From contig NZ_JADLJS010000015.1 in the NCBI RefSeq assembly GCF_015680405.1, positions 50,130 through 114,129 on the forward strand: a DNA stretch of 64,000 bases, written 5' to 3'. A program made the position numbers and the translations under genes. This stretch comes from Pseudomonas pudica (GTDB taxonomy: Bacteria > Pseudomonadota > Gammaproteobacteria > Pseudomonadales > Pseudomonadaceae). This document shows positions 7,740 to 16,889 of the stretch, one piece after another; position 1 is the first letter of the stretch; each line of letters starts with the position of its first letter. Under the pieces are notes generated by a model. The model was not told the DNA's origin and made no database searches. It saw nothing but the letters and a program-made list of their open reading frames with translations.

Positions 7740-9136
7740 GCAATTCGCTGAAGCTGGATGAACCGCGTGAACGCCGGCTGAGTGGGGCCTTGCGCCAGCG
7801 GCACATCACCATGATTTCGCTGGGCGGCATCATTGGTGCCGGCCTGTTCGTTGGCAGCAGTGCAACCATTGGCGCGATCGGCCCCGCAGCGTTTCTCAGT
7901 TATCTTGCCGCCGGCATCGTGGTGATGCTGGTCATGCGCATGCTCGGTGAAATGGCGGTGGCGATACCGGGCGTTGGATCGTTTACCGAGTACGCGCGAC
8001 TGGGGCTGGGCAATTGGGTCGGTTTCACCAGTGGCTGGTTGTACTGGTACTTCTGGGTCATTGTCGTGGCGGTGGAGGCGGTGGTTGGAGCCGACATATT
8101 GAAGCAATGGATTCCGCTGCCCGCCTGGGCCATCGGCCTGAGCCTGCTGGCAATCATGACCGCCATCAATTGTCTGTCGGTGAAGTCCTATGGCGAGTTC
8201 GAGTACTGGTTCGCATCACTCAAGGTGTTCGCCATCATCGTGTTTATTGGCCTGGGTTGTGCCTATCTGTTCGGGTGGGCGCCTAGCACCGGCGCCTTGC
8301 TGGACAACCTGGTCAACGACCGCGGCTTCATGCCTTACGGCATCAGCGCCGTGCTCGCCGGCGTGCCAACAGTGATCTTCGCGGTGGGCGGCGCAGAAAT
8401 CGCTACCATCGCTGCAGCCGAATCGGATGACCCTTCCAAGAGTGTCGCAGCGATGACCCGCTCGGTGATCTTTCGGGTGATCACGTTCTACGTCGTCTCT
8501 ATTCTGCTGATCGTCTGTATCGTGCCCTGGGGCAGTATCGAGGCAGGGCATTCACCTTTCGTCACCGCCATGGAAGTCATGCATGTACCAGGTGCGACGC
8601 TGATCATGGAGGCCGTGGTTCTGGTTGCCGTGCTGTCGGCGCTGAACTCCGGGTTGTATGTGTCTTCGCGCATTCTGTTCGGCCTCAGCGAGCGTGGCGA
8701 TGCGCCGGCCGCATTGTCGCAACTGACCGGGCACCGGGTACCGCGCTTGGCGGTATTGCTGAGCAGTGTGATTGGCTACATTGCCATCGCCGCAGCGATC
8801 GCGTCACCGCAAGGTGTTTTCCTTTTCCTGGTGAACGCCTCGGGCGCCATCATGTTGTTTGTCTACCTGGCCATCGCGGTCGCTCAAGTGCGGCTGCGCC
8901 GTCAACTGGAGCGCGAAGCGCCACAGCGCCTGACGCTGCGCATGTGGCTGTTCCCCGGTCTGTCCTACGCGGTTATCGCCGCCATCGTCGGGGTGCTGGT
9001 GGCCATGGCGTTCCAGGAAGGGCTGCGCACGCAATTGCTTGCCAGCCTGGTCAGCCTGGCGGTGGTTTCGGCGGCGCATCTGTTGGTGCGCAAGCGCCGG
9101 TTGCACGCCGGGCCGCGTGATACGCGCGTTGCATAA
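7736..9136 (+). CDS. APC-superfamily amino-acid permease (GabP/AnsP type)
   Basis: 466 residues with about twelve hydrophobic segments. The N-terminus shows the amino-acid permease hallmark RHITMISLGGIIGAGLFVGS (residues about 22-41), and ARLGLGNWVGFTSGWLYWYF follows in TM3 as in the GABA, proline and aromatic permeases. It should import an amino acid by proton symport at the inner membrane. It is divergent from the MocR, flavoprotein and RidA operon and probably supplies its substrate. A hairpin with a T-run closes the unit at 9153-9177. Confidence 0.9.
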   Translation: MSNSLKLDEPRERRLSGALRQRHITMISLGGIIGAGLFVGSSATIGAIGPAAFLSYLAAGIVVMLVMRMLGEMAVAIPGVGSFTEYARLGLGNWVGFTSGWLYWYFWVIVVAVEAVVGADILKQWIPLPAWAIGLSLLAIMTAINCLSVKSYGEFEYWFASLKVFAIIVFIGLGCAYLFGWAPSTGALLDNLVNDRGFMPYGISAVLAGVPTVIFAVGGAEIATIAAAESDDPSKSVAAMTRSVIFRVITFYVVSILLIVCIVPWGSIEAGHSPFVTAMEVMHVPGATLIMEAVVLVAVLSALNSGLYVSSRILFGLSERGDAPAALSQLTGHRVPRLAVLLSSVIGYIAIAAAIASPQGVFLFLVNASGAIMLFVYLAIAVAQVRLRRQLEREAPQRLTLRMWLFPGLSYAVIAAIVGVLVAMAFQEGLRTQLLASLVSLAVVSAAHLLVRKRRLHAGPRDTRVA

Positions 9137-9152
9137 TCGCACCGTCGGATCG

Positions 9153-9177
9153 AAACCCCGCCAACTGGCGGGGTTTT
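9153..9177 (+). terminator. Rho-independent terminator after the permease
   Basis: AACCCCGCC, loop AACT, GGCGGGGTT, followed by a short T-run, 17 bases after the permease stop. Confidence 0.8.
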
Positions 9178-9189
9178 GTCATGAAGCGT

Positions 9190-9271
9190 CATTGGCAAGC
9201 GCGGTTTCCACAAATACATCGCATGCCTGGAGATTGTTGATATTCCTGTGGGAGCTGGCTTGCCGGCGATG
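9190..9271. repeat. REPIN-like inverted repeat pair, diverged copy 2
   Basis: The right arm GGAGCTGGCTTGCCGGCGAT is intact, while the left arm (TTGGCAAGCGCGGTTTCCAC) has drifted. The spacer again carries GCATGCCTGG and ATATTCCTGTGGG, linking it to the copy at 4178-4263. From here to 9542 I see no gene; the stretch also holds a degenerate copy of the GACC-CATTGCGG-CATTCGCG repeat near 9345-9385. Confidence 0.55.
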
Positions 9272-9444
9272 GGCCTGCACTGACTACAGAGCTTTGGATC
9301 AGTGTCCGCATTGGTCGACAGCGGTCATCCCCGACCGGCAGCTAACGACCCATTGCGGCCATTCGCGGAGGCCAATAAACGGCCTATTGCGCCCCTTCGA
9401 CCCTATCGCTCGATAGGTGATCATGGCGCACTTCGATACAGATA

Positions 9445-9474
9445 TGGCCTAGTTCGAAGCTACTATCTTGGCCC
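9445..9474 (+). promoter_or_regulatory. Candidate MocR operator upstream of the AhpD-like gene
   Basis: TGGCCTAGTTC, 12 bases, then TTGGCCC. The same two boxes with exactly the same spacing occur at 11451-11480 next to the start of the nearby MocR gene. The shared layout suggests one regulator acts at both places. Confidence 0.5.
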
Positions 9475-9542
9475 TGTGGGGCTATTCCAAGCGTTGCTAC
9501 AGTGGGCTCCATCAACCATCCACCCACTACGAGCAACTACCC

Positions 9543-10022
9543 ATGAACAACCGCCTTGATTACTTCAAACTGTCTCCCCAAGCGTCCAACAAACTGGTGG
9601 AGCTCACCCTGCAACTGAGCAAGAAGCCGCTACTGGCCGATCTCGCCCACCTGATCATGTTGCGCGCTTCGCAGCTCAACGGCTGTTCGTTCTGCGTGGA
9701 TATGCATGTGAAAGAGGCCAAGATCCATGGCGAGCGCGAGCTGCGTCTTCACCACGTGGCCGTCTGGCGTGAGTCACAGCTGTTTTCGCCAGCAGAGCGG
9801 GCGGCGCTGGAGTGGACTGAAGCCCTGACCCAACTGCCGCCTCATGGTATCTCCAACAGCCTGTATGCGAGTGCGCGTGAGCAGTTTTCCGAGCAGGAGC
9901 TGTCGGATTTGTCGTTCCTGATCGTCGCCATCAATGGCTGGAATCGCCTCAATGTGGCTTTCCAGGCGATCCCGGGCTCGTCCGATGAACTGTTCGGCCT
10001 GAACAAGGCCAACCTCAACTGA
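9543..10022 (+). CDS. AhpD-like carboxymuconolactone decarboxylase-family protein
   Basis: 159 residues. It has the redox pair of AhpD-like alkylhydroperoxidases in SQLNGCSFCVDMHVKEA (Cys-x-x-Cys then His, residues about 45-58), plus FLIVAINGWNRLNVAF near the C-terminus. Such proteins reduce peroxides or act as small thiol oxidoreductases in the cytoplasm. It converges with the MocR gene and their 3' ends overlap by 8 bases. The shared motif upstream suggests MocR control. A relative with the same layout lies at 12832. Confidence 0.88.
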   Translation: MNNRLDYFKLSPQASNKLVELTLQLSKKPLLADLAHLIMLRASQLNGCSFCVDMHVKEAKIHGERELRLHHVAVWRESQLFSPAERAALEWTEALTQLPPHGISNSLYASAREQFSEQELSDLSFLIVAINGWNRLNVAFQAIPGSSDELFGLNKANLN

Positions 10023-11451
10023 GTAACTTGCTGATCAACGCGCCAAGCTGCTCGCCTGGAGCAGTCGTGGCGCAGTTGGTAAAACTCAGGAGCAGACCTG
10101 ACTGACGCTGCGATGAGGCAGCCCAGCGCGACAATGCTTGTATCGACATGCCCCTTGCCAGCACCTGCTCGGCCAGGGCGGTGTCACTTACGTCCTCCGG
10201 CAAACGCAGTACCAGGTGCATGCCGCCTGGCGAGCGTTCCACCTGCATACCCTTCGGTAAACTCCGCTCCAGTGCTTCGATGGTCAATGCCCGTCGCTCG
10301 TTGTAGAGGCGGCGCATGCGTTGGATATGCCGAGCGAAGTGTCCCTCGGCAACGAACTCCGCCACCAAAGCCTGGGTAATTGACGGTGACCCGGCAGCAA
10401 ACAAGGCCCGGCCGACGCGCTCGAACGCTGCCACCTGCGCCTGTGGCACCACCAGATAAGCCAGACGAATACCGGGAAACAGCACCTTGCTGAAGGTGCC
10501 GGCATACAGCACGCGCCCATGGCGATCCAAGCTGGCCAGCGCTGGAAGTGGACGGCTGACGTAGCGGTACTCGCCGTCGTAATCGTCCTCGACAATCCAG
10601 CCACCGGTGCGGGCAGCCCAATCGAGTAGCAGTTGTCGGCGTGGCAGCGACAGTGCCATCGACAGCGGGCTCTGATGCCCTGGTGTCACCATGACGACCT
10701 GAGCAGCCCGAGAACCCGCGATGGCGTGTTCTACGTTCATGCCTTCGGCATCAACCGGCACCGCTTCCAGCTCCAGGCCGAACTGGCGAAGCACCTGGCG
10801 CGTAGTAGGATAGCCCGGGTCTTCCACCCAGGCGCACTCGCCTGGCTGCAACAAGGTATGTGCGACTAACGACAGGCTATTGCGCCAACCGCTGGTGATA
10901 AACACTTGATGGGCACCGCAATCGATACCTCGGGACACCTGCACATACGAGGCAATGGCGCTGCGCAACGCTGCCAGGCCGTGGGGTGCCGGATAGTCCA
11001 GATCTCCCAGACGCATCCCGCGTAGGTACCGAGCACCGAGACGCGCCCATATCTTGCGCGGAAATGCATCCAGCGCCGGTACCCCCATCTGGAACGGCAA
11101 CAGCTGCGGTGGACGCCAGAGCGAATCAGGTGCGTCTTCGATCACTTGGCTGCTGACTGGTAAGGCGGTGGCCGCCGACACGGGCTTCTGCAGTTCAGGA
11201 TTGATTACGGTGCCTTTCTGCCCGAGCGCCAGGAGGTACCCCTCGCTGGCCAGCAGCGAATAGGCCAGTTCGACGGTGCCACGGGCCACCCCCAGCTCCT
11301 TAGCCATGGCGCGCGCCGACGGCAAGCGGTCACCGGGGGACAACGTGCCAGCGGCAACGGCGGCCAGCACGCGGTCGTACAGTTGACGATACAGGGGCAA
11401 GGCGGACTGCTCTTCCAAGGGAGCAAAAGGCGGCTTGGTGGAGGTCATCAT
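10015..11451 (-). CDS. MocR/PdxR-type regulator (GntR HTH plus PLP aminotransferase fold)
   Basis: 478 residues. A GntR winged helix (GDRLPSARAMAKELGVARGT, residues about 40-59) is joined by a linker to an aminotransferase-like domain. That domain has VEDDYDGEYRY and GTFSKVLFPGIRLAY, so both the PLP-ring aspartate and the Schiff-base lysine are present. Two adjacent ATGs (11451 and 11448) could start it. The gene is divergent from the GNAT/oxidoreductase genes, and a 30-bp motif touching its start codon recurs before the AhpD-like gene, which points to autoregulation and control of the neighbouring thiol-redox genes. Confidence 0.9.
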   Translation of the reverse strand: MMTSTKPPFAPLEEQSALPLYRQLYDRVLAAVAAGTLSPGDRLPSARAMAKELGVARGTVELAYSLLASEGYLLALGQKGTVINPELQKPVSAATALPVSSQVIEDAPDSLWRPPQLLPFQMGVPALDAFPRKIWARLGARYLRGMRLGDLDYPAPHGLAALRSAIASYVQVSRGIDCGAHQVFITSGWRNSLSLVAHTLLQPGECAWVEDPGYPTTRQVLRQFGLELEAVPVDAEGMNVEHAIAGSRAAQVVMVTPGHQSPLSMALSLPRRQLLLDWAARTGGWIVEDDYDGEYRYVSRPLPALASLDRHGRVLYAGTFSKVLFPGIRLAYLVVPQAQVAAFERVGRALFAAGSPSITQALVAEFVAEGHFARHIQRMRRLYNERRALTIEALERSLPKGMQVERSPGGMHLVLRLPEDVSDTALAEQVLARGMSIQALSRWAASSQRQSGLLLSFTNCATTAPGEQLGALISKLLS

Positions 11452-11480
11452 GGCCTAGTTCATATCCCATTTCTTGGCTC
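11451..11480 (-). promoter_or_regulatory. Second copy of the candidate MocR operator
   Basis: TGGCCTAGTTC, 12 bases, TTGGCTC, in the 90-base gap between the MocR gene and the divergent GNAT gene. Compare 9445-9474. Confidence 0.5.
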
Positions 11481-11541
11481 AATCAAGTGGGTCAATGGTA
11501 GTCCAATATAGCGCCATCACCTACTCATGAGGGCGCCTCCC

Positions 11542-12024
11542 ATGACATTCCCTTTGCACAACTTCATACCCAGCGTGCTCGACCTGGCCGACACGGCCCT
11601 GCGTCCCCTGGACAGTACCCATGACCTGTGCAGCGCATTCCCGGTAATGCAGCAATTGCGCCCTCATCTGACGAGCGAAGCCGACTTCGTCAGCCGGATC
11701 GAGCGTATGCGTGTTGAAGGCTATCGCCTGATTGGCGCTTATGACTCAGGCGTTCTTGTGGCACTGGCTGGTTACCGCTTACAGGAAAACCTGGTCTACG
11801 GCGCATTCCTGTATGTCGATGACCTTGTAACCGCCGAGGCTCAGCGGGGAGGTCAGTGGGGGTCGCGCTTATTGCAAGCCTTGGAGCGACTGGCCCGCGC
11901 CAGCGGTTGTGCACGCCTGGTGCTCGACACGGGTTTGTCCAACGCCCGCGCGCAACGTTTCTACTTCCGTGAAGGCCTGTTGACGGGTGCACTGCGCTTT
12001 CAAAAACAGTTCGATACTCCATAA
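11542..12024 (+). CDS. GNAT-family N-acetyltransferase
   Basis: About 160 residues from the ATG at 11542; an in-frame ATG at 11527 is an alternative. The acetyl-CoA signature is YVDDLVTAEAQRGGQWGSRL (residues about 93-112), with the helix LLQALERLARASGC and the strand LVLDTGLSNARAQRFYFREG that end the fold. It is divergent from the MocR gene and lies 30 bases before the NAD(P)H oxidoreductase on the same strand, so these two are likely cotranscribed. Substrate unknown. Confidence 0.82.
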   Translation: MTFPLHNFIPSVLDLADTALRPLDSTHDLCSAFPVMQQLRPHLTSEADFVSRIERMRVEGYRLIGAYDSGVLVALAGYRLQENLVYGAFLYVDDLVTAEAQRGGQWGSRLLQALERLARASGCARLVLDTGLSNARAQRFYFREGLLTGALRFQKQFDTP

Positions 12025-12054
12025 CCCGCATGCACATCCAAGGAGGCAAACCTC

Positions 12055-12720
12055 ATGACATCGTCCCAACAGCCACTTGCTCCTTTGCGCATTCTTCGCC
12101 TGGTCACCAGCCCCAATGCAGAGGCTTCGGAAAGTCTGAAGCTGTCCCAGCAGATCCTATTTGCCTTGGCCAGTCAGGCCGGTAGAAGGGGTATCCAGTT
12201 GACCGATTTAGACCTCAACACCTTGGCCCCAGTTGATTCGCCTTACGCCCAGGCGTTGGCCAATCAGCGCGTAGTCATAGCAAGCGGTCAGAAGGGTACG
12301 TTGAGCCGTTCCGACGAGTTGATCGACCAACTACAGGCATGCGACGTACTGCTGATTGCCACGCCGATGCACAACTATAGCGTGCCCGCCCCACTCAAGA
12401 TGTGGATCGACCACGTGGTACGCGTGGGCAAAACGTTTTTGGGCACCGCCGAAGGCAAAGTCGGAAATCTGACGGATCGTCCGGTTTACGTCGCAATCGC
12501 TAGCGGGGGCTATATCAGCGGCCCACAGGCCCGTCAACCGGACTTTCTGCGCCCCTACCTGTCCGCCGTCCTTGCCACCATCGGTCTCACTCAGGTGCAT
12601 TACTTCACCGTTGAGGGTACCGCCAAGGGGGGGGAGTCACTGAATACTGGAAGGGCAACAGGGTACGGTGATGTGCAGGCGTACTTTGTTAGGCATAGCC
12701 GTCGAGTGGATCAAGTCTAA
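12055..12720 (+). CDS. FMN-dependent NAD(P)H oxidoreductase, flavodoxin-fold (AzoR-like)
   Basis: 221 residues. The flavodoxin-like fold shows an N-terminal strand with an FMN-phosphate loop (RLVTSPNAEASES), the FMN stretch LLIATPMHNYSVPAPLKMWI (residues about 100-119), and VAIASGGYISG near residue 145. AzoR-type enzymes reduce quinones and azo compounds by two-electron transfer. A Shine-Dalgarno AAGGAGG lies just upstream. Its place between AhpD-like genes suggests a small oxidative or electrophile defence set. Confidence 0.85.
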   Translation: MTSSQQPLAPLRILRLVTSPNAEASESLKLSQQILFALASQAGRRGIQLTDLDLNTLAPVDSPYAQALANQRVVIASGQKGTLSRSDELIDQLQACDVLLIATPMHNYSVPAPLKMWIDHVVRVGKTFLGTAEGKVGNLTDRPVYVAIASGGYISGPQARQPDFLRPYLSAVLATIGLTQVHYFTVEGTAKGGESLNTGRATGYGDVQAYFVRHSRRVDQV

Positions 12721-12831
12721 AGTCCGCTTCAGGGCCGACATCTACTCCAAGCGTTTAGGTTTGCATCTCAACTGGGCCGTATGCCAACAAGCGGCCACGC
12801 TCTTCATCGCTCATACAAAGGAAAAGAAATC

Positions 12832-13281
12832 ATGAATCGTCTCAATTGGTTTGAAGCTTCGCCTGGTGCAGCTAAGGCCCTCGGCGGCCTGCATCATTTC
12901 GTGACCACCGCGACAAATTTGCCAGCCTCGTTGATCCACCTCGTGTTTCTCAGAGTGTCTCAAATCAACGGCTGCGCTCATTGCATTGATCTTCACTCAC
13001 GCGATCTGATCAAAGCAGGTATGTCAGTGGACAAGGTGCTGTTAGTGCCGGTATGGCATGAAGCGCAATATTTGTTCTCGGATCAGGAGCGCTCAGCACT
13101 GGCTTGGGCGGAAGAAGTCACCAGGGTAAGCGAGACACAGGTATCCGACGAAGCTTATGCAGCCGCATCGGCGATGTTTGCAGAAAAGGATCTTGTTGAC
13201 CTGACAGCGGCGATTGCCGCAATGAATGCGTTCAACCGTATGGGCGTCAGCTTCCGACTCAAACCTGCGGCTAGGGCTTGA
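12832..13281 (+). CDS. AhpD-like carboxymuconolactone decarboxylase-family protein
   Basis: 149 residues starting at the ATG at 12832, which is preceded by AAAGGAAAAG. The catalytic segment is SQINGCAHCIDLHSRDLIKAG (Cys-x-x-Cys then His), and AAIAAMNAFNRMGVSFRL ends the protein. It is clearly related to the product of 9543-10022 but distinct, so this stretch has two paralogues bracketing the MocR, GNAT and oxidoreductase genes. Confidence 0.88.
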   Translation: MNRLNWFEASPGAAKALGGLHHFVTTATNLPASLIHLVFLRVSQINGCAHCIDLHSRDLIKAGMSVDKVLLVPVWHEAQYLFSDQERSALAWAEEVTRVSETQVSDEAYAAASAMFAEKDLVDLTAAIAAMNAFNRMGVSFRLKPAARA

Positions 13282-13380
13282 TGACCTAGTGACTCGGCCT
13301 GGAGAGGTAATACTTCGAAGACGGCACCTCGCTCCTATCGCGTACCGTCTGCTTCAGGCCAATTGCTGCCCTTTCCGAAC

Positions 13381-13440
13381 GACCGCTATGGGTCGAAGGC
13401 GGTCATTCGCGCCTGGCCGCTTTCGACCCACTGCGGCAAC
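13381..13440. repeat. Dispersed palindromic repeat, copy A, in a gene-free stretch
   Basis: GACCGCTATGGGTCGAAGGC is followed by GGTCATTCGCG and then a partly inverted arm GGCCGCTTTCGACCCA. Shorter copies are at 14381 and 17561 and a worn one near 9345. The remainder of 13282-13749 holds no gene that I can support; short open frames there lack ribosome-binding sites and homology. Confidence 0.6.
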
Positions 13441-13749
13441 ATGCACTCCACGGGTCAACGCTATCGATTACGAACGTAGTCGCTCTATTCCCGAGAAGCA
13501 CACAGATCACTAAATACCGAGCCCAAAGAATGCACACCCGTATCCTGAGGATCGCTTCGCGTCACGCACCCAAGGCAGGAGCCGTATGCGGTAGTTCCGC
13601 GCGTACGGATCTGTGCGGGGGTGGCAGGTAACTGCCATCCCTACCGCGACCCCGTAATGGACACTCGCCTTAATACTATTCGCGCCCAGAGGCCGGGAAT
13701 TGAGTACCGGACGATCAGGTCAGAGCCGCAGCCAGTGCGCGCAAAGGAT

Positions 13750-14223
13750 CTAGTTTCGATGCTTGACAGCAGCACTGCATGTGATGGGGAAGTTGACCGA
13801 ATTGGCAATAAAACACTCATGGTGAGCATCGTCATGGAGACGTTTTGCCAGATCCAGATCCGATTCGTTGCTGATCATGACCTGAGGCCTTAACTCTGCG
13901 CTCTTGAAATGGCCTTTGCGCTGGCCATCAGCTTCAACCATCCGGCCCATCGGGTGGTCGACGTATTCCAGTACGTTCACCTTGTTGACTGCGCACAGAT
14001 GAAGATACCAAAGCTTGTGACAGGCCGAGATAGAGGCCAGCAACATGTCTTCCGGGTTCCAGCGTTCGGGATTTCCGCGAAAGGCAGGGTCGGCGGAGCC
14101 CAGGATAGGTGTTTTGCCTGGAGCTTCCACATTGAAGTCTCTTTGGTAAGCCGTGTAGCTGGCAGTACCATCACCCGTGTTGCCTATCCAATTTACGGCG
14201 ACAGCGTAACTGTGTTCTTTCAT
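13750..14223 (-). CDS. OsmC-family protein
   Basis: 157 residues. The start at 14223 is chosen because AAGGAG sits six bases before that ATG, while the GTG at 14229 would have no room for it. The family's two cysteines are visible in LASISACHKLWYLHLCA and HHECFIANSVNFPI, and the central helix sits between them. OsmC proteins reduce organic hydroperoxides; this member is closer to the general OsmC-like group than to classical Ohr. It lies alone between repeat-bearing intergenic stretches. Confidence 0.87.
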   Translation of the reverse strand: MKEHSYAVAVNWIGNTGDGTASYTAYQRDFNVEAPGKTPILGSADPAFRGNPERWNPEDMLLASISACHKLWYLHLCAVNKVNVLEYVDHPMGRMVEADGQRKGHFKSAELRPQVMISNESDLDLAKRLHDDAHHECFIANSVNFPITCSAAVKHRN

Positions 14224-14380
14224 GCTCACTCCTTTGACGAAAGATGGCCAGAAAAACTCCGCGCCGCTTGGGCACAGTTATTGTGCACTCCCTGGATGGT
14301 TTTCCACTAGCCCTGCATTTTTAGCGGTGCATGAGAAAGTTGTGCACAAGCAACGAACCGGGAAGAGGACAGCTATCAAT

Positions 14381-14420
14381 GTCTGTTATGGGTCGAAGGC
14401 GGACGCTCGCGATTGACTGC
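14381..14420. repeat. Dispersed repeat, copy B
   Basis: GTCTGTTATGGGTCGAAGGC then GGACGCTCGCGATTGACTGC. It matches the core of the copy at 13381-13440 without the inverted right arm. Confidence 0.5.
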
Positions 14421-14526
14421 GTTCAAAATAAGCTGGCATATGTCTCGGATTGAATGAGTGTGACTTACTCCCAGAATGGTGGGCAGACTAATCCCCTTCT
14501 CGTATCATTGCTCCTCCTCATCTGGA

Positions 14527-15513
14527 ATGATTTTCGTGAAGCCTTCAACTGGAAGTGTCTCGCTGACCCAATCGAATTCTAATGGACCGAAATGGGATGC
14601 CGGAGAAGCTGTAAGCCAGCTTTCCTGGGACGACTTGCGTATCATCAAAACGCTGAGTGACTGTAGCAACCGCGCGGCCACGGCCAAGAAGCTCGGCATC
14701 AATGTGTCCACCGTCTCGCGCCGGGTCGCGCAGGTTGAGAAGACGCTTGGGGTCGCGCTGTTCGATCATCGTAAGGCGGGGTATCTGCTGACTGCCGAGG
14801 GTGCCGAACTGCGTGCACTGGCCGAGCGCGTTGAACTGGACATCGTCAGTGTCACCCGCAGGGTTTCTCGCGCCGGCCAAGGCCCGCTGGGGAAACTGCG
14901 AATCACCACCAGCGACTCGCTGCTGCTGTACTTTCTAACGCCGATCATCGCGGACTTCAAAGCCCTCAATGAGGGGATCACCGTTGAGGTATTAGTCGGA
15001 AACCAGACGTTGAGTTTGGCGAGGGACGAGTCGGACATTGCGATACGTGCGACCAAAAAACCGGCAGATACCCTAGTGGGTCGCAAGCTCGCCAACATCG
15101 CCTGGGCGCCGTATCGCAGCGTCAAGCAGGCAGCGATTGCCGACCCCTTCGCTGAGGGGCAGTCGTGGGTATCCTACTCGGGAGGCCTGTGCGGATTGAA
15201 GGCAACGAGCTACGTCGAATGTCGGGTGCCCTCTGAGTTCATCTCCTACCGCACCGATTCCGTGGCGGCTGCGAGCGCGGCTATTGCAGCAGGTCTCGGT
15301 TTTGGCTTCCTCCCCTGCATGCTGGGCGACATTACCCCAGGATTGGTTCGGGCAGGCCAAGTAGTTCAGGAGCTTCAGGATGAGCTATGGTTGCTTACCC
15401 ACCAGGACATCAGGAAATCCTGGCGGGTGAAAGCATTCATGACGTTCTGCGCCGCTGCCGTGGCCGACCTCAAACCGCTGGTCGAAGGTCAGCGGGCCAT
15501 CCCGGTTTCATAG
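14527..15513 (+). CDS. LysR-family transcriptional regulator
   Basis: About 328 residues from the ATG at 14527. The helix-turn-helix is NRAATAKKLGINVSTVSRRV (residues about 56-75), with serine replacing the usual P-A/S in the recognition helix. The effector domain begins PLGKLRITTSDSLLLYFLTP. The roughly 40-residue leader before the HTH is longer than usual, so a later start is possible. The RidA gene on the opposite strand converges with it 19 bases downstream; RidA and the hydrolase at 16203 are the likely targets. Confidence 0.85.
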   Translation: MIFVKPSTGSVSLTQSNSNGPKWDAGEAVSQLSWDDLRIIKTLSDCSNRAATAKKLGINVSTVSRRVAQVEKTLGVALFDHRKAGYLLTAEGAELRALAERVELDIVSVTRRVSRAGQGPLGKLRITTSDSLLLYFLTPIIADFKALNEGITVEVLVGNQTLSLARDESDIAIRATKKPADTLVGRKLANIAWAPYRSVKQAAIADPFAEGQSWVSYSGGLCGLKATSYVECRVPSEFISYRTDSVAAASAAIAAGLGFGFLPCMLGDITPGLVRAGQVVQELQDELWLLTHQDIRKSWRVKAFMTFCAAAVADLKPLVEGQRAIPVS

Positions 15514-15532
15514 CGGAAACCGGGAGCACCGT

Positions 15533-15994
15533 TCATTTGGCGTGGGCGCCGATGACGGCTCGACACACGATCTCAATCAGCTGGGGACGCTGGGCGAGCC
15601 GCGATACACCGATGATATTGCTGGCCGCCTGCGGGCGTTCCTTGCCGTAAGCTGCCTTACGCACCTTGCCGACGACCGCAAAAGCAGCGTCCATGTCCAG
15701 CACATACAGCGTTTCCTCAACGACATCCTGCATCGTGGCGCCATACAGGGCGAGCAACTTGGCAATGTTGTCGTAGGAAACCCGCATCTGTTCGCCCATT
15801 GACGAAAAATCGCTCGGACGACCGTCAGCATCCAGTGGCGCCGGCGCTACCAGGTTGCCTTCTTCGTCATGGTTGAACTGCCCCGAGATGAAAATCTCGT
15901 TCCCGACTCGCCGCGCCTGCGGATAGCCGTAGCCCTCTTCCCATGGAACGCCCCAGTAGGCGGTGTCGTCGTTGAAAGGTCGTGAAGCGGCCAT
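15533..15994 (-). CDS. RidA-family protein
   Basis: 153 residues, somewhat longer than classical RidA because of an N-terminal extension. Family features include VGNEIFISGQFNHD, SYDNIAKLLALYGATMQDVV and a C-terminal QAASNIIGVSRLAQRPQLIE. The usual carboxylate-binding arginine position in the R-P/Q-A region is only partly preserved (ERPQAASN), so deaminase activity is uncertain and another Rid-subgroup role is possible. It is divergent from the YcaC-like hydrolase at 16203. Confidence 0.8.
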   Translation of the reverse strand: MAASRPFNDDTAYWGVPWEEGYGYPQARRVGNEIFISGQFNHDEEGNLVAPAPLDADGRPSDFSSMGEQMRVSYDNIAKLLALYGATMQDVVEETLYVLDMDAAFAVVGKVRKAAYGKERPQAASNIIGVSRLAQRPQLIEIVCRAVIGAHAK

Positions 15995-16202
15995 TGGATT
16001 CTCCTTGGCGAAAAATGGATCGACGTGATCCGACTGGCCGAGATCCTAGCACCGGATTGGACGCTACCTGTGGTGCAGTTTTGCTCCCTCAAGAGCGCAA
16101 AAATGCGCCACCGTTTCGCTGAGTGTTTCGCTATCTTGTGCTGGCACTCGGCGACAACCCGCCGGGGAAACTCTCGCCACCGTTCAACAAAAGGGAAGAA
16201 CA

Positions 16203-16889
16203 ATGAGCAATCCACACACTGAAGTCCTGACCCCGCTCAACAGCCAACTGATCTTCATCGATCAGCAACCGCAGATGGCTTTTGGCGTACAAAGCATTGA
16301 CCGGCAGACGTTGAAGAACAACACCGTGGGCCTGGCCAAAGCAGCCAAGATCTTCAATGTCCCCACCATCTTCACCACGGTCGAAACCGAGAGTTTCTCC
16401 GGCCATACCTACCCCGAACTGCTCGCGGTATTCCCTGATGCGCCGTTGCTGGAGCGCACCTCCATGAACTCCTGGGACGACCAGAAGGTTCGCGACGCGC
16501 TGAAAAAGAACGGTCGGAACAAGATCATTGTTTCGGGCCTGTGGACTGAGGTCTGCAACACCACCTTCGCACTGTCCGCCATGCACGATGCGGGCTACGA
16601 GATCTACATGGTTGCCGACGCTTCCGGCGGCACGACCAAGGAAGCACACGACTACGCCATGCAGCGCATGATCCAGGCGGGCGTAGTGCCAGTAACCTGG
16701 CAACAGGTGCTGCTGGAGTGGCAGCGCGACTGGAAAAACCGCGACACCTACGATGCGGTCATGGAACTGGTCAAAGAGCATTCGGGTGCCTACGGCATGG
16801 GCGTCGACTACGCCTACACCATGGTGCACAAAGCGCCAGAGCGTGTTCAGCACGGCCCTACCTTGGCGCCCGAGGCCGCATCGATCTGA
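16203..16889 (+). CDS. Isochorismatase-like hydrolase, YcaC type
   Basis: 228 residues. The cysteine-hydrolase triad candidates are Asp in LIFIDQQPQMAF (residue about 20), Lys in the DALKKNGRNKIIVSG region, and Cys in SGLWTEVCN (residue about 118). YcaC-type proteins form ring oligomers and have unknown natural substrates. The gene starts 7 bases after GGGAAGAAC and is divergent from the RidA gene. Both act on small nitrogenous metabolites in known families, so a shared pathway is plausible but unproven. Confidence 0.85.
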   Translation: MSNPHTEVLTPLNSQLIFIDQQPQMAFGVQSIDRQTLKNNTVGLAKAAKIFNVPTIFTTVETESFSGHTYPELLAVFPDAPLLERTSMNSWDDQKVRDALKKNGRNKIIVSGLWTEVCNTTFALSAMHDAGYEIYMVADASGGTTKEAHDYAMQRMIQAGVVPVTWQQVLLEWQRDWKNRDTYDAVMELVKEHSGAYGMGVDYAYTMVHKAPERVQHGPTLAPEAASI

